NCBI GenBank assembly: GCA_963921425.1 | Contig: OY992836.1 | Location: 10,509,304-10,573,303, forward strand | DNA length: 64,000 bases | Source: Dryas octopetala | Taxonomy: Eukaryota; Streptophyta; Magnoliopsida; Rosales; Rosaceae | Direction of reading: 5' to 3' | In this document: one piece after another, positions 1 to 12,599 of the stretch | Layout of the letters: each line of letters begins with the position of its first letter | Position numbering within the stretch: the first letter of the stretch is position 1 | Made by a program: the position numbers and the translations under genes | Notes under the pieces: model-generated | The model's database searches: none | Told to the model about the DNA's origin: nothing | The model's input: only the letters and a program-made list of their open reading frames with translations

Positions 1-3000
1 AGCTACCTTCATGATTCAGGAATTCTGAAATTGTCTTGGCTCTGAACTCTATCACCGCTTCTTTTTCAAATTTCTTCTTTAAATCATGGCCTTTAGATAG
101 TTCATCCATATAATAGATGACAAATATTCCACAATCTAATCTGCAAATCATATTTAAATATAAGCACAGGTTTCATTTTTTCACAAAATTGCAACTTCAT
201 GGAGAAAATACACTTACGAAGTTTGTTTTTGCTGTGCACATGTTTTGTCATGCTCAAAGTTGAATCTGCATAGTTTATTACAATGCCTATTGATCCATTT
301 TATGGTATCAATTTCATCTGCGCTTAATGCTTCCCTTATTACAATGTATCCTTCTCCATCACCTGGTTGTGGAACTTTCTTCAATCTTAATCCTGTTTCG
401 AGCATTTGCTTTCCATTTCTTTTGATCCCTCGCATCCAATCTTCAATAGCATCACACTGTTGGGCAATTATATATGTTAGTCACATCAATGCCTAATGGA
501 ACCAAAGTAAATTATAAAACAAAACTCATATTTGAAAAAGAGAGAGATATAGAAAAACATAAAATTACTTTGAAAAAGATGAAATGGCCAAACCAAACAC
601 TCAGAACTCAAGCAAGCATTGACAAATATAGAAAAGCATAAAATTAAATTCTTACTTACATAACTCTCAGCCATTTCTTTGCATTTGCCTGTTGATTTAA
701 ACTTCTTTTTCCTCAATGGATCATAATGAGTCCATTTTCTCTCTTCTTTGTCAAGTACAAGCAAAGTGTAGTGAAATTCATTTTCAAGAATGATTGGGAA
801 GAATAGCTTTTTAGCTTTTCCAAACTTTTTCAACAGAGGGTCAAACACCATCAGACTCAAATTGGGTTCCTGCTTAGCTTCAACAAATCTCTGTAAGAAA
901 AGAAAAGAAAAAAAAAAGCATCTGATTGTCAGTCACAACTGATTGTCAGTCACTTATATCAAAAAGTTGATCATTAAGAATTTTTTTATCACCCAACACA
1001 GTGTTGGCATATATTGTAAACTCTCATCTCCTGCTTTTTTGCTTCTCTCTTCCAATATTTGTATGAAGCAGTCAATAATCTTGCACATAGAAATAAAACA
1101 ATATTAGTATATGATGAATAGATTATATATTAGTATACTTGATGGTTTTATTTTAACTTACATTGTCTCCAAGTGCGAGGTCTCTCACTACGTCCAAGAC
1201 ATCTTGCTTGCCAAGGCTTCCATATCTGCCTTCCTAGAATTTTGTCCCCATGTGGTTCAAAGTGCAAAAATGAGTAATTAGGTGATTAATGACTGTTTTT
1301 CAATCACAAAAACTAAATCATAATGAGTAAATGTGTTCACTTATATGAAGAACTTCTTACTTATTTGTACTATTCCAAAAATTTTTAATTAATTCCTTCT
1401 CAAATTGCAACAACTTCTTGAACACGTTGTATTTTCCCCATGTAATCTTTGTCTTCTTCTCTTCCTTTTTAACATCTTGTGTTTTCATTTCAGGAAAGAC
1501 GGTAACCAGAGGAACTATATCACCACTTTGATGTACTTTTCTGGCCTTTTTTATTGGAGGAGTAGTTGACTTTAAATTGTAATCATATTCTTCCAACTCA
1601 TTCTTCTTTCTTGCTCTTGTTTTCACTTTAGTTTTTAGTGAAGCCTCATCTGGAATTTGTCGTTCCTCAATTTCAGTCTCTTCTTCTTCTACTGCCTCAT
1701 CCCAATCATCATCCATATATTCTGGTAATGATGATACAACAATTGCCCAATTTTCAGAATGCTTTGACATTAATTGTTCCGGCAATGGACTTTCGATTGG
1801 AAATTCTCCATTCTTGATCTTCTCATTTACTTTTCTGCCAACATCATCAGAAATTTGCTCTAGATTTGGATATTCATTCAGATTCACATCTTTCTCTGCT
1901 TCTTTAGCATTTTGGTTCTGTGATTGCACTAGAGGTCTTTCATTTCCTTTTTGTTCATGTTCTTCTCCGTTATTATCATCAAGAACTTGATTGACATCTT
2001 TGTCTCCTTCTTTATGAACTTGGTGCTGTGATGAGACTGAATTATCATCTACATCCCCTCCCAAAAGCACAATAATATTTTCCAAACCTTTCACCTTTTC
2101 ATGCAAATTTTGATTCTTCAACTTTAAATCCAAGTTCTCATCTTCTAGTTCCTTCAGTCTCTTTAAAAGTGTTATGTATGATGATGTCTCTTCTTCATAA
2201 TCAAGTGCAATATCAAATAGTTGTTTCACTTTCAGCTCTTGAATAGGAAAATCATGATTTCTCCAGGTAATGATTTCCTCTCGAGGTTTCCAATTCTTAT
2301 TGTGCTGCATAGTTTGCTCAATGTGAGCCTCCATGAGCTTCACTATTTTCTCATATATGTCATCAGTTTCTTCAAATTCCTCAACTGTAGCATTGTATCC
2401 ATCACTTTCACTTCCTTCTTTTCCCTTTTCATTTGATTTCTCTTTCTGCAAAATTTGAATTAAAAAACAAGCAAAACTACTGAGAACTTAAAATCCACAT
2501 ATAATAATGCAATCACACCTATCACTCAGAGCTCATCAATGTAACAATCACATATATGTTTACTCATATGTGAATGTGACAAAAAATTTGTATAATTCTG
2601 AATAATAGTCACAGTTTCTGAATAATAGTCACAGTTTATGAACAGTAGTCACAGTTTCTAAACAATAATTATAGGTTCTGAACAATAGTCACAGTCTAGA
2701 GAACCCACAGTCAAAGAGATGTCATTTGATTCTGAGCAAAAATATTGTAGAAGATTACTATTATCACTCTAATTGAAATTTCAAAGAACCTTTAAATAAG
2801 AGGAAATATACATTACCTTGCTTGCTATGTTTTCTTCTATTGCACTGTCATCACTGTCTTGATTATTGGAGTTTTCACCTAATTGTCCACCACTATGTCT
2901 TTCAAAATCTTCATCATCATATCCATCTGATTCCCCATCACTATTTTCTTCATGACTTTCTCTTGTTTCTTTTCCCTTTTGATTCAATTTATCCTTCTGC

Positions 3001-4724
3001 AGAATTTAATACAAAGTTAATACCTAATGAAATCAACATAAATCAGAAAACAAAACTCATATTTAAAAAAGAAAGAAAATTCATATTACAAGATTTCTAG
3101 TGATCCAAACTCATATATGTGACTGACATAAAACTTGTATGTTTCTGAATAGCAGTCACAGCTTCACATTCTTCTAATTGGTTTATATGTGAGTTTTGAG
3201 GATGAATTCTATGATTAACTAACTGTCTTACCATCATTTTCATTCACTAAGAACATTTTCTAACTTTGTGCAAGATAACACTCAGAAGTCAAGCAAACAT
3301 TGACATATATAATGAAACTGTGAGTTTAATATTATAAGATCATATTTCCCTAATATACATTACAAACTTAACTAAATGGGTAGTTAAAGTTAAATATACA
3401 TTACCATGCTTGCTAATGTTTCTTCTCTTGCATTGTCATCATCATGTCCATCTTGATTAGAATCCTCATCAGTATTTGTGTCTTCTTCTCCATTATTGTC
3501 ATCAGAATCATTATCATAATCACCATATTCTTCATAATTTTCAGAAGAAGTGTCATCATTCTGGTTTTCAATGATCGAGTCCTGCCAATTGTTATTAAAT
3601 ATACATATTAGTATTTAGTGAATAAAATTTGAACTTCAAATAGTAATCAGTTTTATGATATTACAGCTATTGCTTTATCATCGTAAATATCAAGACTTGA
3701 GTGCAAGCTTGGCAAACTCCACTTCACAAAATTTGGTGTCTTCTTTTCATGTCCTGGAATTGTGCTCTTATTTCCAATTTCAGTCTTTTGACATATCATG
3801 TACTGCATATTTAAAAAAAAAATATATCATAAAGAAAAATATTCAAACTGTGACTAACTGTCAGTTTATGATGTTGTGACTTACCAGTATCAACACAACA
3901 CAACCATTAACATTTCCAAGAGCTTGTTCTCTTGATTTTCTTCTTCTTTCTTTACTTCTCATTGACTTGTAAAGACAATTTCGAACTGCTTTAGCCCAAG
4001 AATATTTTGAAAGTTGGCTTAAATTCTCACAATACTTCATTGGTTTCCAACATATAGTTTGACTTGAGTTGCTGAAAAGAACTTGGTTGAATAAGATGCA
4101 CAAAATCAATCTGACAACATCTTTGTCATAATCTTCATCATCACCTTCTCTGTTTTTCTTTTTGTCCTTTGCTTCTACATCTTTTGTTGCTGTTCTCACC
4201 TTCTTTCTCTGTGTTTTGTGTTTTGTGGCAGCATCAAATGCATCTTGAAGTGCAGTATACAATGATGCAAGAGTTGGCCGTTTAGTTGACTTAAAATACC
4301 TATCAAGAAATGATGACTCGTGCCTCCTTTCAGATCTGAGCTTTGGTAGTTTCCCCTCTACTGGTAGGCCAAATATGCTAGAGACATCTTTTGCTCTTAA
4401 CTTCAAATGTTTCTTTTGAAAGCAGAGTCTGTTTGTTTGTGCATCAAAAGATTTTAATAACCTTTCAATATCCGTATCCGACTTCCACAAAAACTTATTG
4501 TTCATCAAGCCATTGTAAAATGGTTTTATAAAACTCCAAAATGGTGTCTCTTTCAATAGTTTAATCTGCCTTGCTGTTAACTTTTCCTTGATTGCATCCA
4601 TTTTCTTTAAGAAAGAAACCATGTTACATCTAAATTGTCTAGAAGAAGGTCTTGTCCTTACGATCTTTATATCTTTACTTTTCCCTCTTTTTCTTTTTTG
4701 TTCTGTACTTTTTCTTTTTTCCAT
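1..4724 (-). CDS. Ulp1-type (C48) cysteine protease gene of a Mutator-like element, 3' end outside window
   Basis: Transposon-borne protease-like gene read right to left. Exons I can place: 3885-4724 (starts MEKRKSTEQK; lysine-rich, then a DUF1985-like domain with SSIFGLPVEGKLP), 3665-3802, 3405-3581, 2817-2996, 1361-2445 (acidic, coiled-coil linker), about 1165-1235, about 990-1067 (IIDCFIQILEERS), 660-890, 218-456 and 140 to beyond base 1. The last three carry the protease signature in order: His in EFHYTLLVLD, Asp in HYDPL, Gln in CAQQ, and Cys in LDCGIFVIYYMDEL, whose codons run across the 218/140 splice. The Ulp1 fold removes SUMO-like modifiers; in plants such domains ride on KAONASHI-type MULEs. 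The join between the exons ending at 1361 and starting near 1235 is not in frame with the sites I chose, so that part is uncertain or damaged. No MURA transposase domain is visible here. Confidence 0.75.
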
Positions 4725-5291
4725 TTTCACACCTGAAAAAACAAATTTCACTAAATTTAAAAGAAAATATATATATGCTAAACTTATTAGATTCAATTTG
4801 TAAACTAAAACTAGATATGAACCATATCCTTACAGTAGAAGCTTACCACATTCATCACATTAACATAAATCTTCAAAATTAAATTTGGACTTTCATTGTC
4901 AGTCACAGGTTTAGGATTGGCTTTTAATACACCTAATTCTGCTAGTTTGGGTTTGTTTTTTCATGTCAGTCACAATTAAATTCAATCTCTACATTATAAC
5001 TAGAGCTTAACCATATCCTTAGAGTGCAAATGTGTGATTGTCATGCATCTACAATGTTTTAAATTACAACACTAATCACAACACTCATATTAAAAAAGAA
5101 GCAAAACTTATATTAATGAAACAACCACTAAAGTAAGAAAATTAACCTTTAAGACGAATGTTTATTAAGATTTCCAGTGTTCTTTAAGGAAATACCTAAA
5201 CCAAATGCAAAAAGTGTAAATTAGAAAAGAAAACTTATATCAGACAAAATAAACAAAACTCATATTTCAAGATTAACAGTGCTCAAACTTA

Positions 5292-6073
5292 TATATATGA
5301 ACAACAGTCACAGCTTAGATTTCCAGAAATTCAAATTTACATATGTCACTCTAACATAAAATGAGTATGGTTCTGAACAACAGTCACAGGTTAGATTTCC
5401 AGAAATTCAAATTTACATATGTCACTCTAACATAAAATCACTATGGTTCTGAACAACAGTCACAGGTTAGATTTCCAGAGATTCAAACTTACATATGTCA
5501 CTCTAACATAAAATCACTATGGTTCTGAACAACAGTCACAGGTTAGATTTCCAGAAATTCAAACTTACATATGTCACTCTAACATAAAATCACTATGGTT
5601 CTCAACAACAGTCACAGGTTAGATTTCCAGAAATTCAAACTTACATATGTCACTCTAACATAAAATCACTATGGTTCTGAACAACAGTCACAGGTTAGAT
5701 TTCCAGACATTCAAACTTACATATGTCACTCTAACATAAAATCACTAGATTTCCAGACATTCAAACTTACATATGTCACTCTAACATAAAATCACTATGG
5801 TTCTGAACAACAGTCACAGGTTAGATTTCCAGACATTCAAACTTACATATGTCACTCTAACATAAAATCACTATGGTTCTGAACAACAGTCACAGGTTAC
5901 ATTTCCAGAGATTCAAACTTACATATGTCACTCTAACATAAAATCACTATGGTTCTGAACAACAGTCACAGGTTACATTTCCAGAAATTCAAACTTAGAT
6001 ATGTCACTCTAACATAAAATCACTATGGTTCTCAACAACAGCCACAGGTTAGATTTCCAGAAATTCAAACTTA
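5292..6073. repeat. 76-bp minisatellite, about 10 copies
   Basis: Unit starts recur at 5371, 5447, 5523, 5599 and 5675, then at 5801, 5877, 5953 and 6029, giving an exact 76-bp period. The 126-bp step from 5675 to 5801 contains one extra 50-bp partial unit. Each unit contains TTCTGAACAACAGTCACAGG, TTAGATTTCCAGA and ACATATGTCACTCTAACATA. Copies differ by a few bases. The array lies in the 5' leader of the Ulp1 element, upstream of its first coding exon. Confidence 0.95.
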
Positions 6074-6566
6074 AAATAGACTACTAACTAATAAACAACC
6101 AAAATCATGTAAATAAATTACAAATTAAAAAAAAAACTTAGAGACGAACCATATTTTGGATCCAAATTATACATGAAAAACTAATTTACCAAAATAATGA
6201 AACAGAACTTCCAAAGTTTTTCAAACCCAAACTCACAACTATATTTTGGACTCAGATTCTTCATATTTTTGGGTATTTCTTTCTTGAATCCAAATGTAAT
6301 AGCGTTAGAGTTTAGATTCAGAAACTCTAACTTCAAACATGAAAACTAAATAAATCAAAATCAAAAATAAAGAAATTCACCTCAGGTAGCTTCGTGTTGA
6401 CTCAGGCGTGATGAATCAATAGCTTCGTTGAAAGAAATCTACGAAAGAGTGAGTGACGAAAGTAACGAGATTGAGTCGTGCGTGAGTGTTACTGAAAGTT
6501 CTAGAGTGAAAACAGTTTTTGAGTGAGTGAAGTTTTGGCGTGTGTGTGACTGAGTAAAAGATGTGT

Positions 6567-6666
6567 GGGTTATGAGATTCTGTGGGCCTATCTATATTGG
6601 ATTTTAGTGTATTATTGGGTTATGAGATTTTGTGGGCCCATCTGTATTGGATTTTAGTGTATTAAT
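6567..6666. repeat. 50-bp tandem duplication
   Basis: Two adjacent copies beginning GGGTTATGAGATT at 6567 and 6617, with three or four differences. They mark the boundary between the element's leader and the intergenic DNA to the right. Confidence 0.85.
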
Positions 6667-7927
6667 CCAAATGAAACAAACGTAATTTTTAATAGGGCAA
6701 ATCTGTAAATAACATGATAACTGAATGTATTTATGTATTGAGACTCTTTGAAAAGTCAACTGGTACCTAAACCAAAATCTAATTATATTTTGGTAGTTAA
6801 ACTAAAACTTTATTAAACTTTAGTAGTTATAATGAAAGGACCTTTATATATATTATATATAAATAGAAAAGTGCATGTGCACCCACATTATTAAATATAA
6901 CTTTAAAATTTTAGACAAATTAATTAAATACAGGACTTAAACTCTAACATCCAACCCCCATAAGCCTCATTTAATTTACACCCTAGACGAGTATGAGGTG
7001 GATTCATCAACCAAAAATAAGCCATTTTTGTTGATTTCTGTTAAATTCTTAAGTTTGAAATTTAAGTTTTGTTGATGGCTTAAAATATGAAATTTAATAA
7101 ATGCCTCAAATTTAATTTATTTCCATTAATTATTTACTTTAAATGGCAAAATAGATCTTGTGTTGTTGACGTGTAAAATAATGAGGGTCAATCTAATATC
7201 AAAATTATATGGGCCTAACCTAAAATTGCATGGTCAAAATGGCGCTACATCTAAGAACCCCTAAGGGGGAGAATTTGACAAAAATGCCCCTAAAAAAGGG
7301 ATAAGGTGCACATGAACAATGATAATTTCTTGAGTCGGCCGTGTACCTAATCACATGTATCGTACGATTACTTGATTATTTTAAAAATTCTAAACTTTAC
7401 TTGAAATACACACATGTCAGTATATATTATTGGAAGTCGCACCGTACGTGTGTCACGACTGCCATAGTAAAGAATCTCTTCATGATCAATAAATTTTGAT
7501 GGAAATATTTATGGATTTAAAGTTTAGAGACCAAAGTTTGCGACTTACATTAATTGATTAGGCACCGAAACCACAATGATGTACGGTTCTAAATTATTAG
7601 GGTCACATTGAGTGACTTTAAAGTTTTAAGACCACATTCACGATCGAGTCATAGTTCAAAGTTCATTACAATATATCTTCTTGTGGCTCAACTATAGAAT
7701 TGTAAAAAGGGCAGACCAAAACCTCATCTGAAATTAAATTCTCAAATCAAGAAATCATTTTGGGTACTTATTTATTAAAAAAGATCCTATAACATGCATA
7801 TATGGTGCTTATGATGTGAAGAATGTTCACAAAACAGATAGCAAGCAACAAAATTTGAGACTACAAAAAATCAAACACAATTTCTATCCTCATCATGCCA
7901 TTAATTATTTAGTCTGGGGGGCAAAAT
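6667..7927. other. Intergenic AT-rich DNA, nothing recognised
   Basis: No open frame with protein-like composition and no terminal repeat seen. This is the 3' flank of the first dehydrogenase gene. Confidence 0.6.
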
Positions 7928-9911
7928 TTAAGAGGGAGGCTTTAATGTCTTTCCAATATCAATGACAAATCGGTATCTGACATCTGCTTTGGCAAGGCGC
8001 TCCATGGCCTTGTTCAAATAATCAATAGGGACAACTTCGATGTCAGCTGTTATGTTGTGCTTGCCTGCAAAATCAATCATCTCTTGTGTCTCCTTTAAAC
8101 CTCCTATACAACTTCCAGCTACTACCTTCCTCCCTGTTCCAGAATACACAGTTAATACAAAATCATCCAATTCAATTGCCCAGCCAGCTATGAATGTACG
8201 TCCTTTCAATCATTTCTAAGTTGTTGTGTTTATTCTCTGAAAAAACAACAACTCATGTATAATTTTCTTTTATAAATTCAACCGATTGACAGAAGCGATA
8301 TGCTTACCCATAACTAAAGCAAAAGCGGGAAGCTCAAGAGGCTTTTCTGGGAGACCAACCAAAACAAGCTTTCCATTAGACTTCAACAAACCAAGTAAAG
8401 GCGGAAGCGGGTGCATTGCAGAAACCGTGTCAATGATACCATCCATTGTGCCCATGGCAGCCTACAAAATCAACAAAACAACGTACACATGTGACATTAA
8501 TCTACTTAATTAAAGTGATTAAGGAAATTTGTTCATACAAAATTAATCACCTTCATCTGATCTTGGTCACGGCTGACCAAAAATGAATCGGCATGGAGAT
8601 TTTGAATAGCTTCCTCCTTTTTATTTTGGGAGGTACTGATGACTGTAACCTTAACACCCATAGCCTTGGCAAACTTGACAGCCACATGGCCTAGACCACC
8701 CAAACCAACCACACCCACATGCATACCTGGTTTGTCAAGTCCAAAATATCTCAGGGGACTGTAAGTGGTAATCCCAGCACATAGCAGAGGAGCAGCGCCA
8801 TCAAGTGGAAGGTTGTCTGGAATACGGATTACATAGTGCTCGTCGGCCACCATGAAGTCGGAGTAACCTCCATATGTCATGGTTCCGTCATGGTACTTGG
8901 CATTATAGGTGAGTATCCATTTGAGGCAGTGATTCTCAAGATTGTCTGCACAATTCTCACAAGAATGGCAAGCTCCCACCAAGCATCCAACACCTACCTT
9001 ATCTCCAACCTTCATTTTTTCTACTTTGCTCCCTACCTCTGTCACTTCACCAACTATCTCATGTCTGCATTTCTTGCCCAATATATAAATTCACATTTGA
9101 TTAAATACTAAACTACTGCAAAAGCCCGAAAACTTTTAAAGACACTCAAAAGTGAGCGTGTATAGTTTTTTAATATATAAGGAAACCAATGACGCCTGCG
9201 TTGCAATAGCACCAATCGATGGGCTTATAATACGTGTGTATTTAGGTATGATTTAGTAGATTTTAGGAGATTTATGAGTTTTAAGATTTAGATTTTTATT
9301 TTTTTGGTTAGAAATATAAGTATAACTACATTGCAAAAAAAAAAAAATGTAAAAAAAATGTAATTCCGATCCGCACAATTTTTGTCTTAGTTTTTGGTTA
9401 TCTCTTAGTTTTTTTGGTCGAAAACTCTTAGTTAAATGCATATATAAGGTTAATGGCCAAAAAAAAAAATTGCATATATAAGGTTAAGTTGCATATTGAT
9501 ATGACTACATACCCGGGAAGAAGAGGAAAGGTAGAATTCCCCCATTCATTCTTGATCGCGTGAAGGTCCGAATGGCAGATCCCACAATACAATACTTTGA
9601 ACGCCACATCTTTCTCTCCCGTTTGCCTGCAACAAAATTGGTTTGATTTTAAATTATTAAATCACTTTTATTCTTTTCAAGTTCTTCAATGTCGATCATT
9701 GTATTTCATACGAAGCAAACGTTACAATTCCTAGTTTTGAAAGAGAGCGGTAAATAAATCAAACAAGAATTGGGTGGAGATCGAAGATGGAATAATTAAT
9801 CCTAATTAATAACCTTCTTGAGAATTTGAAGGGAGAGAGAACACCAGATGAATCTCTGGCAGCCCATCCAAAGGCCTTCTTGGGGTGTTCGTCTTCTGGA
9901 GATTTCGCCAT
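7928..9911 (-). CDS. Class II cinnamyl-alcohol/mannitol dehydrogenase (CAD-like, ELI3 type), copy 1
   Basis: Zinc-dependent, NADP(H)-linked medium-chain alcohol dehydrogenase that interconverts aromatic aldehydes or mannitol-type substrates and their alcohols, normally in the cytosol. Five exons: 9814-9911, 9513-9626, 8551-9064, 8308-8461, 7928-8133; all GT/AG, 1086 nt, 361 aa, uninterrupted. Catalytic zinc ligands: Cys50 (CGICHSDLH), His72 (GHEIVGEV), Cys166 (PLLCAG). Structural zinc cysteines: 103, 106, 109 and 117. The Rossmann motif GLGGLG is at 191-196, followed by VTVISTS, as expected for NADP preference. The [17 protein letters not shown] region and Leu where lignin-type CADs have Trp place it in class II, so calling it a lignin CAD would be unsafe. 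The start [12 protein letters not shown] is shared with copy 3. First of three direct tandem copies. Confidence 0.93.
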
Positions 9912-10533
9912 TTAATTTCTCACCCAACTAAAGTGAACATGAAACCTTAAAAGAGTGAGGGTAGTGAGCAGAGAGAGAGAGATGGTGGGGGTAGCAAGTA
10001 GCAGCTACCAAATATTGTGAAGTGCTAGTCTTTAGGGTACGTGTTTAATTTCGCTAATGGAAAGTCAAAGAGGGCTAGCCATTCACATAACCCACCCCAC
10101 TATCGTGGCTATTTTTTTGGTATGAGTTCTGACCTTATATCACCTTAGGCAAAACATGTTATTAAGGTCAAAGAAAACTTATGTTTATTTAAAAGCCAAA
10201 TAAATCACCACAATATATTCAAGTTCACATTGTGGAAAGGTCACCAGTCACCGCGCGTGTGCGTATGGTAGATCAAACAGATCGATATTAGATGGGAGGA
10301 GAGATATATAGAAGGCCCGGGAGGGAAAAATAGAAAGAGAGGAGAGTTATCCGAAATTTAATTCTCAAAATCCATCTTATATATCACATGCATCATGCAT
10401 GGTGTTTGTGATGTGACGAAATGTTCAAAAAAACAGATAGCAAAGAACAAAATTAATTTGAGACTACCTATATATAAAAATCAAATACAATTCCACATGT
10501 ATCCAATGCTTAATTTAGTTTGGGAAGAAATAT
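9912..10533. other. Promoter region of CAD-like copy 1 and spacer to copy 2
   Basis: Pyrimidine-rich leader on the minus strand just upstream of the ATG (9912-10000). No clear TATA box found. The remainder is low-complexity spacer and the degenerate 3' UTR of copy 2. Confidence 0.5.
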
Positions 10534-12519
10534 TTAAGGGGTAGGCTTCAATGTCTTTCCAATGTCAATGACAAATCGATATCTTACATCTGCTTTGGCA
10601 AGACGCTCTATGGCAGTGTTCAAATAATCAATTGGGATAACTTCGATCGATGTCAGCTGTTATGTTGTGCTTGGCAGCAAAATCAATCATCTCTTGTGCC
10701 TCCTTCAAACCTCCGATATATGCAACTACCAGCTACTATCTTCCTTCCTATAATTGCAGAACAAATAGTTGTTATACACAATCCATCTCAAAATTCACAG
10801 CCAGAAGGATAAGATGTGAATGTCAACAGGTAAAAGCCAACTTTCTGAATAAATAATTAGCTATACAAGGGTATATAATCTTTTCTCTTTCCAAGTACTT
10901 GTGTTTATTCTCTAATGAAACAATCCTAATTTTCTACTATTCAACAATTCAACCAAATGGTAAGAGTAAGTAATGATAGAGGTGAGTTCTCTGTCATATG
11001 CTTACCCATGATCAAAGGAAAATTTGGAAGCTCAAGAGGCTTGTCTGGTACACAACCATAACAAGCTTTCCATGAGCCTTCAACAAACCGAGCAAAGGCA
11101 TGAGAGGGTGGACTGCAGAAACCGTGTCAATAATACCATCTAAACAGTAAACAACAAAATGTTGGGTCACCCTACACACATGACATTAATCTAGCTACTT
11201 AAATTCAATATGGAAACTTGTTCAAATAATCACCTGCATCTGATCTTGGTCACGACTGACCAAAAATGCATCTGAGTCGTTGGATTGCTTCCTCCTTCTT
11301 ATTAGGGGAAGTACTGATCACAGTAACCTTAACCCCCATGGCCTTCGCAAACTTCACGGCCACATGCATGGCCTCGACCACCTAGGCCGACTACACCCAC
11401 ATGCATACCAGGTTTGTCAAGTCCATAATATTTCAAGGGGCTGTAAGTTGTAATCCCGGCACATAGCAGAGGAGCAGCACCATCAAGAGGTAGGTTGTTT
11501 GGAACACGGACTACGTAGTGCTCGTCGGCCACCATGATGTCAGAGTAACCTCCATATGCGGTGGTTCCGTCATGGTGCTTGGCACCATATGTGAGTATCA
11601 GTTTGGGGCAGTAATTCTCAACATTGTTAGCACAACTATCACAAGATCCGCAAGCTCCCACCAAGCACCCAACGCCTACCCTATCTCCAACCTTGAATTT
11701 TTGTACTTTGCTCCTAACCTCTTTCACTTCACCAACAAACTCATGCCTGCATGCATAGCCCAATTGACATTTCTAAGTTAGTTGTTAATAAGTGGTAGAC
11801 AATATATAACTATATACGTACCCTGAAACCATAGGATAGATAGTATTGCCCCAGTCATTCGTGATCGAGTGAAGGTCCGAGTGGCAGATTCCACAGTATA
11901 ATACTTTGAATGCCACATCTTTCTCTCCCGTTTCCCTGCAATCAAATCAGTACAATAAGATTATATATATGTCGCGTGACATGAGTTGAACACATTGACC
12001 ACTTATATTGAGTAATGAACATGAGTGGTCATTGGGTCTGACACATAGATTGTCTTTTGATACCATAAAGAAATTAGTGCATAAACAACAAAAAGCCAAT
12101 TGGTAATTGGTGGACATTGAAACTATGAACGTACATTATATATTATAAGGCATGATTTCACATTTTCAACATGGGATGCGCTCTCAACATTATATATATG
12201 AAGATAAACGAAACAAGTTTAATTGGTTCACGCATGCTACTGAGGCATGAACAACATAAGCCAAATGGATATTGATTTAAATTTAATCTTTTTTATTCAT
12301 CTTCTTCAACTTCATTGTATTTCCTAAGAACCAAAAGTTAGGCAAATTTTGGTTTGAAAAGAAGACGATAAATGAATCAAACAAGAATTGTATGGAGAAG
12401 ATGCATGGAATAATTAATAACCTTCTTGAAAATATCAAGGGAGACAGAATACCAGATGAATCTTTGGCAGCCCATCCAAAGGCCTTCTTGTGGTGTTCTT
12501 GGTCTCTAGATTTCGCCAT
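10534..12519 (-). pseudogene. CAD-like dehydrogenase, copy 2, inactivated
   Basis: Same five-exon plan as its neighbours: exon 1 12422-12519 ([16 protein letters not shown]), exon 2 11822-11935 ([12 protein letters not shown]), exon 3 11234-11746 (GHEFVGEV... [10 protein letters not shown]), exon 4 about 10998-11145, exon 5 about 10534-10745. Exon 3 has a 4-bp insertion after the GLGG loop near 11366 and a shortened stretch near 11270. Exon 4 lacks the conserved start (AAMGTMDG) and has a 1-bp loss near 11050. Exon 5 carries a 4-bp CGAT duplication near 10648. Exons 1 and 2 are open and the promoter-like TATA is kept, so a short transcript is possible. The enzyme core cannot be made. All lesions are private to this copy, so it decayed after the array formed. 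Confidence 0.9.
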
Positions 12520-12572
12520 TTACTTTCTTGTAAGTATATAACATGCACCATCTAATTAAAGTGAATTTTCAA

Positions 12573-12583
12573 CCTTTTATATA
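12573..12583 (-). promoter_or_regulatory. TATA-box candidate of pseudogene copy 2
   Basis: TATATAAAAGG on the minus strand, about 55 bp upstream of the ATG at 12519. Confidence 0.4.
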
Positions 12584-12599
12584 TATATGCATAGAGAGT

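Larger units (their letters stand above)
1..6560 (-). mobile_element. Mutator-like element (KAONASHI/Ulp1 type), partial
   Basis: The protease gene, its long leader (4725-6560) and the repeated motif CAGTCACAG scattered through leader and introns make one unit. The right limit near 6560 is set by the end of the leader-like sequence, rich in GAGTGAGTGACG-like words, and the start of a different 50-bp duplication. No terminal inverted repeat or target duplication could be identified because the left end lies outside the window. Assignment to the Ulp1-bearing MULE class is inference from the DUF1985-like plus C48 domain order. Confidence 0.5.

Noticed and set aside
218-456. Loss of the catalytic cysteine in the Ulp1 domain (PQPGDGEGYIV read as the DCG site)
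   Set aside because: The true DCGIF motif lies in the next exon (1-140), joined across an intron after CAQQKQTS.
5292-6073. Regular repeats that might suggest a CRISPR array
   Set aside because: The whole 76-bp unit is repeated with no variable spacers, and the setting is plant nuclear DNA; it is a minisatellite.
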